This document shows positions 9,107-17,882 of a stretch of 48,645 nucleotides of DNA, piece after piece. How positions within the stretch are numbered: the first letter of the stretch is position 1; each line of letters starts with the position of its first letter. The DNA comes from Candidatus Nomurabacteria bacterium RIFCSPLOWO2_01_FULL_39_17 (lineage in GTDB: Bacteria; Patescibacteriota; Minisyncoccia; Phycocordibacterales; UBA9973). The stretch spans positions 1,936 to 50,580 of the forward strand of contig MFUU01000010.1 in the NCBI GenBank assembly GCA_001785805.1. The letters run 5' to 3'. The position numbers were made by a program, and so were the translations under genes. A model generated the notes under the pieces. The model did not search any database, had not been told where the DNA came from, and saw nothing but the letters and a program-made list of their open reading frames with translations.

Positions 9107-10011
9107 AAAATTTAAATGGAAAAACGGTGCTCCTCCGAGTAGACTGGAATGTTCCAATTGAAAACGGTCGGGTGCTAGATGATTTTCGCATCAAGCGTTC
9201 TATGCCGACCATAGAATATCTCCAAAATGCTGGCGCTAAAGTTATCATTGCGACGCATCTTGAGCCGGAAGAAATATCTACCGAAATTTTACATGACTTC
9301 ATACCAAAAGGCTCTGAAATACTTGAGAATCTAAGAAAAGATCCGGGAGAAAAAAATAATTCTCCCGAATTTGCTAAAAGTTTGGCTAGTCGGGCGGATA
9401 TGTATGTCAACGAAGCATTTTCCGCTTCTCATCGTTCACATGCTTCAATAATCGGTGTGCCCAAGCTCCTGCCGAGTTTTGCCGGACTTGAGTTTTTAAG
9501 TGAAGTTGAAAATCTATCCAAAGCTTTCAATCCGCCACACCCATTTTTACTCATCTTGGGCGGAGCAAAGTTTGAAACCAAACTGCCGCTGGTGGAAAAG
9601 TTTCTTCAAATTGCCGACAGTATTCATATTGCCGGACTCAATGCCGCAGCCGCTTTGAAGATGAAAATTTCAGAGAATAGTAAAGTTTCTTTACCGCTTG
9701 GGGATATTACCGCGCTCGATATTGACGAGGCAAATCTCAATTTACTGCGGACCAAGATAAATGATGCCAAGTTCATAATCTGGAACGGTCCGCTTGGAAA
9801 ATATGAGGATGGTTACAAGGAGGGTACGAATAAACTCGCTCAAATCCTCGCGGAAAGTGGCAAGGAAGTAATAGTGGGCGGCGCCGATACGCTAGCGGTG
9901 ATCAAAGAACTTAATCTTTACGATAAATTCAATTTTGTTTCAACCGGCGGGGGAGCGATGCTTGAGTTTCTAGCCAAGGGGACTCTACCCGGCATTAAAG
10001 CGCTGAACTAA
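9085..10011 (+). CDS. pgk: Phosphoglycerate kinase, compact form
   Basis: ATP-forming glycolytic step. Only 308 residues against roughly 390-415 for most bacterial PGKs. Retained: LLRVDWNVP, DDFRIKRSMPTIEYL, ENLRKDP, NEAFSASHRSHAS, LGGAKFETK, WNGPLGKYE, GGADTLAVI and STGGGAMLEFL. The segment normally containing SHLGRPKG and the following helices is reduced to ATHLEPEE plus about 20 residues, so one of the basic-patch arginines is missing. A second deletion of about 50-60 residues lies in the C-terminal domain after AGLNAAAALKMK. The nucleotide site looks intact. The start lies inside tpiA. The 3' end overlaps the convergent HIT gene by 17 bp. Confidence 0.92.
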   Translation: MRSIREIKNLNGKTVLLRVDWNVPIENGRVLDDFRIKRSMPTIEYLQNAGAKVIIATHLEPEEISTEILHDFIPKGSEILENLRKDPGEKNNSPEFAKSLASRADMYVNEAFSASHRSHASIIGVPKLLPSFAGLEFLSEVENLSKAFNPPHPFLLILGGAKFETKLPLVEKFLQIADSIHIAGLNAAAALKMKISENSKVSLPLGDITALDIDEANLNLLRTKINDAKFIIWNGPLGKYEDGYKEGTNKLAQILAESGKEVIVGGADTLAVIKELNLYDKFNFVSTGGGAMLEFLAKGTLPGIKALN

Positions 10012-10387
10012 TTTTCTCCGCAATTTTATTTGCTTCTTCGCCTTGGTATTTTTTAGTTGGCCAATTGGAAAATTTATCATTTAAAAGTCGTGGTATTAGG
10101 TGTACATGAAAATGAGGGACATCTTTTCCTACAACAGATATGACTACATAATCACAGCCAAGACTAATTTTCTGTGCATGCATTAATTTTTTTGATAATT
10201 TAAAAATTTCCGAGATTGTTTCATCCTCAGCATCTTGCATCCAGACCACATGTTCTTTGGGTATTATCAAAAGATGCCCATCCATAACAGGCTCTATGTC
10301 TAAAAAAGCCAAGAAATTTTCATCCTCATAAACTTTTACGCAAGGTATTTCCTTTTTTACAATTTTGCAAAAAATACAGTTTTCCAT
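9995..10387 (-). CDS. HIT family nucleotide hydrolase/transferase
   Basis: 130 residues with ENCIFCKIVKKEIPC at the N-terminus (typical HIT start with paired Cys), VYEDENFLAFLDIEP, GHLLIIPKEH and the catalytic triad motif HFHVHLIPR. Such proteins hydrolyse purine nucleoside phosphoramidates or dinucleoside polyphosphates; the exact substrate cannot be told here. The start at 10387 is chosen over an upstream in-frame ATG because the 24 extra codons would be translated from the palindromic element at 10398-10473 and match no HIT protein. It is convergent with pgk. Confidence 0.93.
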   Translation of the reverse strand: MENCIFCKIVKKEIPCVKVYEDENFLAFLDIEPVMDGHLLIIPKEHVVWMQDAEDETISEIFKLSKKLMHAQKISLGCDYVVISVVGKDVPHFHVHLIPRLLNDKFSNWPTKKYQGEEANKIAEKISSAL

Positions 10388-10397
10388 ATAAAGTTTC

Positions 10398-10473
10398 GCA
10401 AAATCAAAGTTTTTTGTGTCCTCGGTTCCCCGGGTCCCTATCCCGGCCAAACCATTCAAAAACTTTATTTTGC
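10398..10473 (-). repeat. Palindromic element family 1, long variant, copy e
   Basis: Outer arms at 10398-10416 and 10457-10473 are complementary with small bulges. The core, read on the minus strand, begins GAATGGTTTGG and ends CCGAGGAC. Between them is a hairpin CCGGG / CCCGG around ATAGGGA. The copy at 35405 has CTGGG / CCCAG at the same place, a compensatory change. The element ends 10 nt upstream of the HIT start codon. Confidence 0.75.
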
Positions 10474-10500
10474 TTCACTTTATATATTATATACTATTTG

Positions 10501-10509
10501 TGCTAAAAT
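10501..10509 (+). promoter_or_regulatory. Extended -10 box of recJ
   Basis: TGC followed by TAAAAT at 10504-10509; the recJ ATG follows after 7 nt, implying a leaderless transcript. Confidence 0.55.
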
Positions 10510-10516
10510 TTGCTCT

Positions 10517-12172
10517 ATGCAGAAGTATGGCGAATTATTACAGTTATTGCTAGGAAAAAGGGGAATTACCGACGAAAATCAAGCTCAAGTTTTTCTCAAC
10601 CCAGATTATGCAAGAGATTTTCACGACCCATTTCTGATGCGCGATATGGAGAAAGCTTGTGTAAGACTATATGAGGCAATCGATGCTGGTGAAAAAATAG
10701 TAATTTATGCCGATTATGATTGCGATGGCATACCCGGAGCGCTAATTTTGCGGGATTTATTTAAAAAGGTAGACTATAAAAATTTTGAAGTCTATATTCC
10801 AAAAAGAAATTCTGAAGGCTACGGCCTTAACCTTTCGGCTATGAAACAATTTGCAGAAAATGGGGTGAAACTTATCATAACGGTAGACCTGGGCATTACG
10901 GCAGTGGCCGAAGTGACGCAAGCGGAAGTAAATGGTATTGATGTTATTATAATGGACCATCATTTATCAAGCGCTGTTTTACCCCGCGCTTATGCGATTT
11001 TAAATCCTAAAATAGATGATTATCCCGAGAAAATGTTATGCGGAGCCGGAGTTGTTTTTAAATTTATACAGGGTTTTATAAAAAAATATGGCGAATATTT
11101 TAAAATAAAAAATGGTGCTGAAAAATGGATGCTCGATATGGCAGGCCTTGCCACGCTCTCTGATATGGTTCCCCTCTTGGGAGAGAATAGAGCCATTGCC
11201 TATTTTGGTTTGAAAGTTTTGCGCAAATCTCCTCGCCCGGGTTTACAGAAACTTTTAGCCAAAATGAATATTGACCAGAAACATCTCACCGAAGACGATA
11301 TAGGCTTTATGGTGACCCCGAGATTAAACGCCGCTTCGCGCATGGACGACCCCATGCGCGCCTTTGAACTTCTTTCTACAGAAAACGAAAAAGAGGCAGA
11401 TTTGCTGGCTGACCATCTATCGAAGATAAATGATGAAAGAAAATTAATTGTTGCTTCTATTATGCGAGAAGTGGGAAGAAAATTTGAGACGCGAGAAGTA
11501 AAAGATGTGATAGTAATAGGCAATCCGTCATGGAAGGTGGGAGTTTTAGGGCTAGTGGCGGGTAAAATGTCGGATGAATACAAAAGACCAGTTTTTGTCT
11601 GGGGTAAAGACGAGAACGATTTATTGAAGGGTTCTTGTCGGAGCGACGGTTCGGTGTCCGTGGTTGAACTTATGCATGAAACAAAAGAATCCTTTTTAGA
11701 ATTTGGCGGTCACGAACTTGCGGGCGGATTTACAGTGCATAACGATAAAATTCATTTTCTAGAAGACGCTCTATCTCTATCTTATACAAAAATAAAACGC
11801 CCCTTGTCAAAAGAATTGAATGAACAAGCCGACATTGTTGATGATTTCAGCTTGATAAATATGAAGAATTGGCGCGAAATAGAAAAACTTGCCCCATTCG
11901 GACTTGGCAACCCAAAACCCATATTTCTTTTCTCGGGAGCAAAAGTAGAGAAGATCAAGAAATTCGGGAAAAATGGCTCAGGAGAGCACCTGGAAGTTAC
12001 CTTTTCTGATTCGAATAATAATAAAGCTAAAGCGATTTCTTTTTTTTCTAACCATGAATCTTTTGAAGTTCCTTTGTCAGAAGGTTTGAGGGTAAATCTT
12101 CTTGCTACTTTTGATTTGTCTCGTTTTCGCGGACGGGAAGAATTAAGACTGAGAATTGTTGACATATGTTAA
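10517..12172 (+). CDS. recJ: Single-stranded-DNA-specific exonuclease RecJ
   Basis: 5'-3' ssDNA exonuclease of the DHH family, used in recombination and mismatch or base-excision repair. 551 residues. Metal-binding motifs are visible in order: IYADYDCDGIPG (about 64-75), TVDLGIT (about 120), MDHHLS (about 152) and LATLSDMVPL (about 215). The DHHA1 region holds GGHELAGGF (about 400). A C-terminal OB-like domain follows (about 450-551). DHH motifs I to III are intact, so activity is expected. rnhA starts 12 nt after its stop, suggesting one transcript with rnhA and comEC. Confidence 0.95.
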   Translation: MQKYGELLQLLLGKRGITDENQAQVFLNPDYARDFHDPFLMRDMEKACVRLYEAIDAGEKIVIYADYDCDGIPGALILRDLFKKVDYKNFEVYIPKRNSEGYGLNLSAMKQFAENGVKLIITVDLGITAVAEVTQAEVNGIDVIIMDHHLSSAVLPRAYAILNPKIDDYPEKMLCGAGVVFKFIQGFIKKYGEYFKIKNGAEKWMLDMAGLATLSDMVPLLGENRAIAYFGLKVLRKSPRPGLQKLLAKMNIDQKHLTEDDIGFMVTPRLNAASRMDDPMRAFELLSTENEKEADLLADHLSKINDERKLIVASIMREVGRKFETREVKDVIVIGNPSWKVGVLGLVAGKMSDEYKRPVFVWGKDENDLLKGSCRSDGSVSVVELMHETKESFLEFGGHELAGGFTVHNDKIHFLEDALSLSYTKIKRPLSKELNEQADIVDDFSLINMKNWREIEKLAPFGLGNPKPIFLFSGAKVEKIKKFGKNGSGEHLEVTFSDSNNNKAKAISFFSNHESFEVPLSEGLRVNLLATFDLSRFRGREELRLRIVDIC

Positions 12173-12184
12173 TATAATATAATT

Positions 12185-12670
12185 ATGAAAAGTAAAATTA
12201 TAATTTATACAGACGGTTCGGCAAGAGGTAATCCTGGAAAAGCTGGCTGGGCTGCGATTTTAGTTAATGGAAAGAAAATTTTAGAAATTGGAGGCAGAAG
12301 CGACCATGCGACCAACAACCAGATGGAACTTACTGCGCCAATAGAAGCGTTGAAGTATTTAAAGAAACACCTATCTCGCCGAGCCAAGGCGGATAAAAAA
12401 ACTTCACCCATGGAAATATTTTCTGATTCAAAATATGTGATTTTAGGAATTACCGAGTGGATTTTTAATTGGCAGAAAAATAATTGGCGTAATGCCAATA
12501 AAAAGTTGGTATTAAACCGCGAACTCTGGGAGAGACTTTATAAACTTGCGGAAGAATTAAAGCCCAAATGGGTTTATATTGAAGGCCACAATGGCGACAA
12601 GTGGAATGAACGGGCCGACGTCATTGCCACCAGTTTCGCTGACAATATACCTATAAAACTTAGAAAATAA
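12185..12670 (+). CDS. rnhA: Ribonuclease HI
   Basis: Degrades the RNA strand of RNA-DNA hybrids. 161 residues. Catalytic carboxylates: Asp in IYTDGSARGNPG, Glu in NNQMELTAPIEAL, Asp in IFSDSKYVI and Asp in WNERADVIA; a His is in YIEGHNGDKW. The stretch KKHLSRRAKADKKTSP between the Glu and the second Asp is longer than in typical family members and more basic. It lies between recJ and comEC with gaps of 12 and 10 nt. Confidence 0.95.
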   Translation: MKSKIIIYTDGSARGNPGKAGWAAILVNGKKILEIGGRSDHATNNQMELTAPIEALKYLKKHLSRRAKADKKTSPMEIFSDSKYVILGITEWIFNWQKNNWRNANKKLVLNRELWERLYKLAEELKPKWVYIEGHNGDKWNERADVIATSFADNIPIKLRK

Positions 12671-12680
12671 AAAATTTTAA

Positions 12681-14162
12681 ATGCAGGATAAGGTTTTTTA
12701 TGCAATATGTCTAGGGTTTATATGCGGAGTGCTCTTGCGCTCTTTTGTTTTTATAAATATTTTCACAATAATATTTGTGAGTATTATTGGATTAGCGCTT
12801 ATTTTATTTTTCACCTTAATTTCTAAAAATAGGTGGGGGATTATCTTTTCCATTTTTGTGCTGATGTTTGCTTTCGGAATTTTGAGATTTCATCTCGCCG
12901 ACAAGCCCGCGCCTTACGTCCTTAAATCACAAACAGATCAAAAGATATCTTTGATTGGAAATATTGTAGATGAACCAAATATTGGCGAGAATAGCCAGAG
13001 ATTGACCGTAGAAATAGAAGTGGAGAAAAGTAAAGTAAAAATTTTACTGACTGTAAAAAATCAAGGTGAAGATTTTAAATATGGCGATAGGGTAGATTTT
13101 TCCGGGAAACTGGATAAAATAGAAAATTTTATCACCGACCAAGGTAAAGAATTCAATTATGTAAATTATTTGCGCAAAGACGGAATATTATATTCGATGT
13201 ATTATCCAAAAATTGAAATTATTTCTCGCGATGGTGGTAATTTTATAAAACGCGGACTTTTCTCTATTAAAGAAAAATTTCTAGAAAAAATAAATTTAGT
13301 AATCCCAAATCCCGAAAGTCTGCTTATGGGCGGGCTGATATTAGGCGAAAGGTCTTCTTTTACCAGAGACCTAAGACAGAGTTTTGTAGATACAGGCACT
13401 ATACATATTGTAGCCCTATCTGGTTATAATGTTACAATTGTCGCCGAGTGGATTATGAAAGTTTTTTCATTCTTACCGTATAGTTGGGGTTTTGGGATTG
13501 GAATATTTGGGATTTTTCTTTTTATAATTATGTCAGGCGGGTCCTCTACAGCTATTCGCGCGGGAGTGATGGCTTCTTTAGCGCTTATCGCCCGCGCGAC
13601 TGGAAGAAACTATGATGTTGCGCGAGCGCTTATTTTGGCCGGTGTTGCGATGATACTCTTGAACCCGCTTATTTTGGTTTATGACGTATCTTTTCAGCTT
13701 TCTTTTATTGCGACTGTGGCAGTGATATTTATTGCTCCGAGGATTGAAAGACATTTCTCATGGGTTACCGAGCGCTTCCAGTTGCGAGATATTATCACAG
13801 TTACTTGCGCGGTCTATGTCTTTGTCTTGCCCTTTATCCTGTATAAGATGGGAAACTTGTCGTTGGTTGCTTTGCCGGCGAATATTTTAATTTTACCGTT
13901 TATTCCATTTACCATGTTCCTTGGTTTTATGACTGGATTTTTGGGATCGGTTTTTTACATTTTAGCTATCCCTTTCGGCTATCTGTCATATTTTATTCTT
14001 CACTACGAATTGGGGGTAGTTAATTTTTTCGCCCATGTACCCTTTGCTTCGTTTACTATTCCCAACTTTCCGTTTCTCATCACACTTCTGATTTACGCCT
14101 ATTTCATTTATAGACTTTTTGGGAGAAATATAAAAAGTTTTTTTAGTACCAACAAAATATAG
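12681..14162 (+). CDS. comEC: ComEC/Rec2 competence channel domain, without the metallo-hydrolase domain
   Basis: Inner-membrane channel for transport of single-stranded DNA into the cytoplasm. 493 residues: N-terminal membrane helices (about 5-75), a soluble OB/DUF4131-like part (about 85-170), then the Competence domain. This includes LLMGGLILGERSSFTRDLRQ, the signature VDTGTIHIVALSGYNVTIVA (about 234-253) and SGGSSTAIRAGVMA, and continues as multiple helices to the C-terminus. The beta-lactamase-like domain that usually completes ComEC is missing here and is encoded 780 bp downstream at 14941-15810. The stop codon lies inside the arm of a palindromic element. Confidence 0.9.
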   Translation: MQDKVFYAICLGFICGVLLRSFVFINIFTIIFVSIIGLALILFFTLISKNRWGIIFSIFVLMFAFGILRFHLADKPAPYVLKSQTDQKISLIGNIVDEPNIGENSQRLTVEIEVEKSKVKILLTVKNQGEDFKYGDRVDFSGKLDKIENFITDQGKEFNYVNYLRKDGILYSMYYPKIEIISRDGGNFIKRGLFSIKEKFLEKINLVIPNPESLLMGGLILGERSSFTRDLRQSFVDTGTIHIVALSGYNVTIVAEWIMKVFSFLPYSWGFGIGIFGIFLFIIMSGGSSTAIRAGVMASLALIARATGRNYDVARALILAGVAMILLNPLILVYDVSFQLSFIATVAVIFIAPRIERHFSWVTERFQLRDIITVTCAVYVFVLPFILYKMGNLSLVALPANILILPFIPFTMFLGFMTGFLGSVFYILAIPFGYLSYFILHYELGVVNFFAHVPFASFTIPNFPFLITLLIYAYFIYRLFGRNIKSFFSTNKI

Positions 14163-14247
14163 AATTTTGAGGCACGGATATTTTTCTGCTAAAAAATTCC
14201 TCGTGTTCGCTCCGTCGAGCTCGCAAGCCCCCAAAATCCTATATTTT
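14154..14247 (+). repeat. Palindromic element family 2, copy g, between convergent genes
   Basis: Outer arms 14154-14169 and 14232-14247 (16 nt, one mismatch) enclose a 62-nt core. The core contains two hairpins: GGATATTTTT pairing with AAAAAATTCC, and GCTC-CGTC-GAGC. The stops of comEC and of the superoxide dismutase gene both lie within the arms, so the element may act as a two-way terminator. Confidence 0.75.
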
Positions 14248-14854
14248 ATTTTCCCTCAGCTTTGATAAAGTTTTCTTCTATTACTTTCCAATTTAGATTT
14301 TCAAAAAATGCTTCTACATATTTCTTCTTTTCCGATGTCGGGTAGTCGTATACAAAAGCATGCTCCCACATATCAAGAGCCAAAACTAAAGTACAGTCTT
14401 GCAGCTGTCCCAAATGCTGTTCATCCACCCAAGTAGACAATAGCCTTTTTTCTTTTCTGTCGTAATAAAGCATAGCCCAGCCAATACCGCGAGTGAGGGC
14501 AATAGCCTTAAAACGGCTCATCCATAAGTCAAAAGACCCCCATTCTTCTATAACCATTTCTCTTAATTTACTATCATCTGCAAGCGTTTTTGCTCCTCCA
14601 GATAAAGATTGGAAGTATACCTCATGGTTTCGCATGCCGTTATATTCAAAACTAAATCGACGATGAAGCTCACCCACAACATAAGGGGCAAAAGCGTCTT
14701 CTTTTGTATACCCTTCATACTCAAGTATTTTTTCCAAAATAGAATTGGCGTTTTTTACATATCCAGCATAGAGCTTCAAGTGCTCTTCAATGTTTTTCTT
14801 TGATATGCCCTTTAATTCTCCCATATTAAACTTTATTTCTTCAAATTTTTTCAT
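14246..14854 (-). CDS. Superoxide dismutase, Fe/Mn family
   Basis: Converts superoxide to oxygen and peroxide. 202 residues. The likely metal ligands are His in NIEEHLKLYAGYVKNAN, His in RNHEVYFQSL, and Asp and His in ALDMWEHAF; YVEAFFENLNW closes the C-terminal domain. The second-sphere Gln is not at either classical position: GMRNH has Gly at the Fe-type site, and STWVDEQHLG replaces the Mn-type stretch. Metal preference therefore cannot be called. It is encoded against its neighbours and splits the two ComEC genes. Confidence 0.9.
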   Translation of the reverse strand: MKKFEEIKFNMGELKGISKKNIEEHLKLYAGYVKNANSILEKILEYEGYTKEDAFAPYVVGELHRRFSFEYNGMRNHEVYFQSLSGGAKTLADDSKLREMVIEEWGSFDLWMSRFKAIALTRGIGWAMLYYDRKEKRLLSTWVDEQHLGQLQDCTLVLALDMWEHAFVYDYPTSEKKKYVEAFFENLNWKVIEENFIKAEGK

Positions 14855-14925
14855 CCCAGTACTAAAATTTTAACTAATAATGTTTATCTTTATACCCCGT
14901 AATCAAAAATTTAGTACGGGATATG

Positions 14926-14934
14926 TGTTAATAT
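14926..14934 (+). promoter_or_regulatory. Extended -10 box of the ComEC metallo-hydrolase gene
   Basis: TGT followed by TAATAT at 14929-14934; the ATG is 6 nt further on, implying leaderless mRNA. The divergent superoxide dismutase gene starts at 14854. Confidence 0.55.
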
Positions 14935-14940
14935 TATAAC

Positions 14941-15810
14941 ATGTTTGTGACCTGTAAAAAGTACTTTTTACTCATTCTGGTTTTGTGTCTTCTACTTGCC
15001 ACTATTTTTATCTTTTACCTTGATTGGCAAAGTTCAAAAAAAGAATTAACTTTTGCCATGCTTGATATCGGCCAGGGAGATGCGCTTTTTATAGAATCCC
15101 CGACCGGAACTCAAATATTAATAGACGGAGGGCCAACAGGTAAGATTCTAGGCCGGCTTTCTCGCGTGATGCCACCCTTTGATAGGCACATAGATGGGAT
15201 TATTATTACTAATCCCGACCAAGACCATATTGGCGGATTTCTGGATGTTTTAAAAGTTTATAAAGTTGGTAAAGTTTTTGAACCTGGTACTTTCACTGAT
15301 TCTAAAACTTATCAGAACTTAAGGACCGAAATAGAAAATAAGAATATTCCTGATTTTCTGGCGAGAGGAGGGATGAGACTAAATATCGGCGGTGAAGCAT
15401 TTATTGATATTTTATTTCCCGACCGCGATGTATTGTCTTGGCCAACGAATGACGGGTCAATTGTTGCAAAACTTGTTTATGGCGGTGTTTCTATAATGTT
15501 GACCGGAGATGCTACGACAAAAACCGAAAAATTAATTATGGAAAAAACCAAAGCTACAGAATTAAGAAGCACCTTACTTAAAATCGGACACCATGGCTCG
15601 CGCACTTCCACCTCTCCAGAATTTGTAAAAACTGTTGCGCCAACTTACGCCCTCATTTCAGACGGCAAAGATAATAAATACGGACATCCGCATCAGGAAA
15701 CGCTAAATGCCCTGTCTTCTTTGGGTGCAGAAATCTTCAGAACCGACCTTTTAGGCAATATCATTATGAAATCTAACGGTCAAAATACCACCTTTTCTTT
15801 TCGTAAATAG
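14941..15810 (+). CDS. ComEC C-terminal metallo-beta-lactamase-fold protein (stand-alone)
   Basis: 289 residues with one N-terminal membrane helix (about 8-28) followed by a beta-lactamase-like hydrolase of the ComEC C-terminal type. Visible motifs are FAMLDIGQGDALFIESP, ILIDGG, the metal motif TNPDQDHIGG, MLTGDAT, and KIGHHGSRTSTS. In the first His-rich motif the usual HxHxDH is reduced to NPDQDH, as is common for ComEC-type domains. It probably works with the channel at 12681-14162 to degrade the strand that is not imported. It has its own promoter and is separated from the channel gene by an antisense superoxide dismutase gene. Confidence 0.87.
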   Translation: MFVTCKKYFLLILVLCLLLATIFIFYLDWQSSKKELTFAMLDIGQGDALFIESPTGTQILIDGGPTGKILGRLSRVMPPFDRHIDGIIITNPDQDHIGGFLDVLKVYKVGKVFEPGTFTDSKTYQNLRTEIENKNIPDFLARGGMRLNIGGEAFIDILFPDRDVLSWPTNDGSIVAKLVYGGVSIMLTGDATTKTEKLIMEKTKATELRSTLLKIGHHGSRTSTSPEFVKTVAPTYALISDGKDNKYGHPHQETLNALSSLGAEIFRTDLLGNIIMKSNGQNTTFSFRK

Positions 15811-15819
15811 TTATGATAG

Positions 15820-15899
15820 AGTTAAGACAGAATTTACTTTTTCGAACGGTCTGGGGATTTTTTCCGAGGACCTGAGAAAAAGAAAATTCTGAATTAACT
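15820..15899 (+). repeat. Palindromic element family 1, copy a
   Basis: Arms 15820-15843 and 15876-15899 pair at 21 of 24 positions. The 32-nt core at 15844-15875 begins GAACGGTCTGGGGA and ends TCCGAGGACCTGA. It ends 3 nt before the glyA ATG. Its core is identical, in reverse complement, to the copy inside ileS. Confidence 0.85.
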
Positions 15900-15902
15900 T
15901 TT

Positions 15903-17144
15903 ATGAAAGATAAAAAAGTAAAAAAGCTAATAAAGGGAGAAGAAAAAAGGCAAAGAGATGGATTGGAGCTTATTCCGTCAGAAAATTATGTTTCCAGGGA
16001 TGTTCTTGAGGCCAACGGTTCTATTTTTACCAATAAATATTCTGAAGGATATCCGGGAAAACGTTATTATGGGGGACAAGATTATACCGATAAAGTGGAA
16101 CGTTTGGCCATTGAACGCGCCTGCAAGCTCTTTAATTGCAAATTTGCCAATGTCCAACCGCTCTCCGGCGCTCCAGCTAATGTTGCGACTTATTTTGCTC
16201 TGCTTGAGCCGGGTGACACGGTGCTCGGGATGGATCTCTCTCACGGCGGACATCTTACTCATGGTCACCCCGTTACCTATATAGCCAAGCTTTTCAACTT
16301 TGTTCGTTACAAAATGAAAGATACCAGAACAGGCGAAATCGATTACAAAGGTCTTCGTGAAATTGCTTTAAAAACCAAGCCGAAGATAATTTTGGCTGGT
16401 TTTTCGGCGTATTCCCGAGAGCTTAATTATAAAAAGTTTGTAGATATCGCGCATGAAGTTGGCGCTATCACTATGGCGGATATGGCGCACATTGCCGGAT
16501 TGATTGCAGGGAAAGCTGTGCGAAATCCATTTGACGATGGTTTTGATATTATTACAACCACCACTCATAAAACTCTGCGCGGACCGCGCGGGGGAATGAT
16601 TTTAGTTCGAAATAATGAAGAAATCGCGAAAAAGATAGATAAATCTGTTTTCCCCGGATTTCAAGGAGGTCCGCATATGAACAACATTGCTGCTAAGGCT
16701 GTAGCCTTCGGAGAAGCTTTAACCCCGGCATTCAAGAAATATGCAAGACAGATTTTAAAAAATGCGAAAGCGATGGAGAAAGTTTTTCATAAGCACAAAA
16801 TTCGCATGATTGGCGGGGGTACCGATAACCACTTGATTCTCGCCGATGTATATGGTTCTCTGGGCGTCTCTGGCAAAGAAGCCCAAACAGTTCTAGATGA
16901 AGTTGGCATAACGCTTAACATGAATATGATTGCCGACGACACCAGAAAGCCGATGGATCCCTCAGGTATCCGCTTCGGCACGCCGGCTATTACCACCCGC
17001 GGGTTTAAAGAAAAAGAATGCGCACTTGTTGCTGAATTGATGATAGAAACGCTTCGTAATAAAGATAATAAAAAGAAAAAGGAAGAAATAAGAAAGAAAA
17101 TAAAAACTCTCGCTAAAAAATTCCCGATACCGAATTATTTTTAA
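15903..17144 (+). CDS. glyA: Serine hydroxymethyltransferase
   Basis: PLP enzyme that converts serine and tetrahydrofolate to glycine and methylene-tetrahydrofolate. 413 residues, normal length. Hallmarks: LIPSENYVSRDVLEANGS, KYSEGYPGKRYYGG, LDLSHGGHLTHG-type loop (here GMDLSHGGHLTHGHP), and the PLP lysine in TTTTHKTLRGPRGG (Lys 223). Also DMAHIAGLIAG and GTPAITTRG. The methylene-tetrahydrofolate produced fits with tmk and dut downstream (dTMP supply), although no thymidylate synthase is in view. No Shine-Dalgarno is seen; a palindromic element abuts the start codon. The SDR gene follows after 8 nt. Confidence 0.96.
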   Translation: MKDKKVKKLIKGEEKRQRDGLELIPSENYVSRDVLEANGSIFTNKYSEGYPGKRYYGGQDYTDKVERLAIERACKLFNCKFANVQPLSGAPANVATYFALLEPGDTVLGMDLSHGGHLTHGHPVTYIAKLFNFVRYKMKDTRTGEIDYKGLREIALKTKPKIILAGFSAYSRELNYKKFVDIAHEVGAITMADMAHIAGLIAGKAVRNPFDDGFDIITTTTHKTLRGPRGGMILVRNNEEIAKKIDKSVFPGFQGGPHMNNIAAKAVAFGEALTPAFKKYARQILKNAKAMEKVFHKHKIRMIGGGTDNHLILADVYGSLGVSGKEAQTVLDEVGITLNMNMIADDTRKPMDPSGIRFGTPAITTRGFKEKECALVAELMIETLRNKDNKKKKEEIRKKIKTLAKKFPIPNYF

Positions 17145-17152
17145 TAGAAACT

Positions 17153-17881
17153 ATGTTAAAAAGTAAAAATATTTTAATAACTGGTTCATCGTCTGGTATC
17201 GGGGCGGCAACTGCACGGTTGGCGAAAAAATACGGGGCAAATCCAATTTTACACGGCAAAACCGAAAGCGACGAGTTAAAAGCATTAGCTAAAGAATTGA
17301 ACTGTGAATATATTTTCTGCGATGTTGCTGATAAGGTAGCTGTTGAGTCTGAAGTTAATAAGATTTTAATAAAGTTCAAAAGAATTGATATATTGGTAAA
17401 TTCTGCAGGAATTTCTAAAGGACAAAACTTTTTAGAAGGAACTGATGATCTCTGGCTAGAAATATTTAAAGTAAATGTTTTAGGGACGAAACATTTTTGC
17501 CAGGAAATTATTCCCCACATGCAAAAGAATAAATACGGAAGAGTAGTAAATGTAGCTTCAATTAGAGGTTATGCGAACACTACTGGTAATTCTGCTTACG
17601 GAGCTTCTAAAGCTGCAATATTGACGATGACTGCTTCTTTAGCTAAAGAATTTGCACCAAAAATTGCAGTAAATGCTGTTGCTCCTGGTTTTACAGATAC
17701 AAGGATGGCTCTTGATCGTACGGAAAAGACTAAACAACAAGTAAAAGAAGCTTTACTGGGCAGAGCGGCATTGCCAGAAGAAATTGCCGAGGTGATTTTA
17801 TTTTTAGCTAGTGACAAAGCTAGTTTTATCACAGGTCAAACGATTATAGTGGATGGAGGTTATTCAATTTCAGGGAAATAA
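17153..17881 (+). CDS. SDR family NAD(P)-dependent oxidoreductase (FabG-like)
   Basis: Classical short-chain dehydrogenase of 242 residues. Cofactor motif TGSSSGIGAATA near the N-terminus, CDVADK after beta-4, NSAGISKG, catalytic region NVASIRGY with YGASKAA (Tyr-x-x-x-Lys), and the C-terminal VDGGYSISGK. It resembles 3-oxoacyl-ACP reductases, but no other fatty-acid synthesis gene is near, so the substrate is unknown. It ends directly at the Nudix start (the stop TAA is at 17879-17881 and the next ATG is at 17883). Confidence 0.88.
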   Translation: MLKSKNILITGSSSGIGAATARLAKKYGANPILHGKTESDELKALAKELNCEYIFCDVADKVAVESEVNKILIKFKRIDILVNSAGISKGQNFLEGTDDLWLEIFKVNVLGTKHFCQEIIPHMQKNKYGRVVNVASIRGYANTTGNSAYGASKAAILTMTASLAKEFAPKIAVNAVAPGFTDTRMALDRTEKTKQQVKEALLGRAALPEEIAEVILFLASDKASFITGQTIIVDGGYSISGK

Positions 17882-17882
17882 T

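Noticed and set aside
10388..10459. Longer N-terminus for the HIT protein
   Set aside because: The extra 24 codons are translated from a palindromic element and match no HIT protein start.
12380..12402. Possible palindromic insertion in rnhA around LSRRAKAD
   Set aside because: The symmetry is short and imperfect, and I could not distinguish it from chance.
15820..15899. Family-1 element as a classical intrinsic terminator
   Set aside because: The T run is in the core loop rather than after the stem, and copies occur in either orientation and inside a gene.
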